DNA from: Halomonas ventosae | Lineage (GTDB): Bacteria > Pseudomonadota > Gammaproteobacteria > Pseudomonadales > Halomonadaceae | NCBI RefSeq assembly: GCF_004361885.1 | Contig: NZ_SNWH01000003.1 | Location: 1 to 64,000, forward strand | Direction: 5' to 3' | DNA length: 64,000 nucleotides | Part shown: one piece after another, positions 63,920 through 64,000 of the stretch | Layout of the letters: each line of letters opens with the position of its first letter | How positions within the stretch are numbered: the first letter of the stretch is position 1 | Made by a program: the position numbers and the translations under genes | Notes under the pieces: model-generated | The model's database searches: none | Told to the model about the DNA's origin: nothing | Seen by the model: the letters and a program-made list of their open reading frames with translations, nothing else

Positions 63920-64000
63920 GGATAGGCTCCTTGTCGGATGTGAGAGCTGGTGGCGTGGCCTCATGGGCTCGGCGGGGTGCCCGGCAGGCTGAAACTGTAG

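Overview
The window is high-GC gammaproteobacterial chromosome, most likely Halomonas sensu lato and close to H. elongata. The main reason is the ectoine operon ectA-ectB-ectC (52244 down to 49770), whose EctA (192 aa) and EctB (421 aa) have the lengths I know for H. elongata. The other core genes (tusBCDE, acpH, nfuA, sufE, metH, zur-hisI-yidD) fit the same group. No rRNA, CRISPR array or insertion sequence was seen. There is one tRNA.

Layout: 1-4.8 kb holds an alpha/beta hydrolase, an orphan periplasmic binding protein, a CvrA/NhaP2-type antiporter and a PrpA/B-like phosphatase. From 4853 to 13359 an 8.5-kb P4-like integrative element sits in the 3' end of tRNA-Ser(UGA). It is bounded by exact 15-bp direct repeats and carries an integrase, an AlpA-like regulator, a TOPRIM primase-helicase, a TubC-like protein and a train of small uncharacterised genes. 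It also brings its own terminator for the tRNA; the displaced original one is still visible at the far end. From 13.5 to 18.9 kb come a Nudix hydrolase, a YccA-like protein, the complete TusDCBE sulfur relay, AcpH, and MoeA/MoaB. From 18.9 to 28.4 kb lies a full NAD-independent, membrane-anchored formate dehydrogenase locus (three subunits, small Tat protein, TorD-like chaperone, polyferredoxin, DUF3305/DUF3306, divergent fdhD). The enzyme has Cys instead of selenocysteine at the Mo site.

From 28.4 to 33 kb a cupin regulator and an HDAC-family deacetylase face a Pat-type acyl-CoA synthetase/acetyltransferase, probably a protein acetylation/deacetylation pair. From 33 to 44.6 kb are pdxH, azlCD, wrbA, mgtC-like, smrA-like, sulfite reductase with DUF934, metH and nfuA. 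At 44.7-47.2 kb a KfrA-like coiled-coil DNA-binding protein and an intact tyrosine recombinase diverge from a very AT-rich spacer holding a perfect inverted repeat. They lie between Fe-S assembly genes with no other mobile genes nearby. Then follow sufE, zur-hisI-yidD, a lipoprotein, ectABC, glutathione reductase, carbonic anhydrase and a five-gene peptide ABC importer. At the right end there is a helical protein plus Crp/Fnr regulator pair, followed by a second, degenerate copy of the same pair in which a deletion has joined the helical gene out of frame to the HTH remnant of its regulator. A 15-bp inverted repeat lies at that junction. msrA closes the window.

The less explained parts are the satellite-like island, the KfrA/recombinase pair and the duplicated helical-protein/Crp module. 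Start codons were chosen by Shine-Dalgarno sites, overlaps and family lengths. All homology calls are from recognised motifs, not from database searches.
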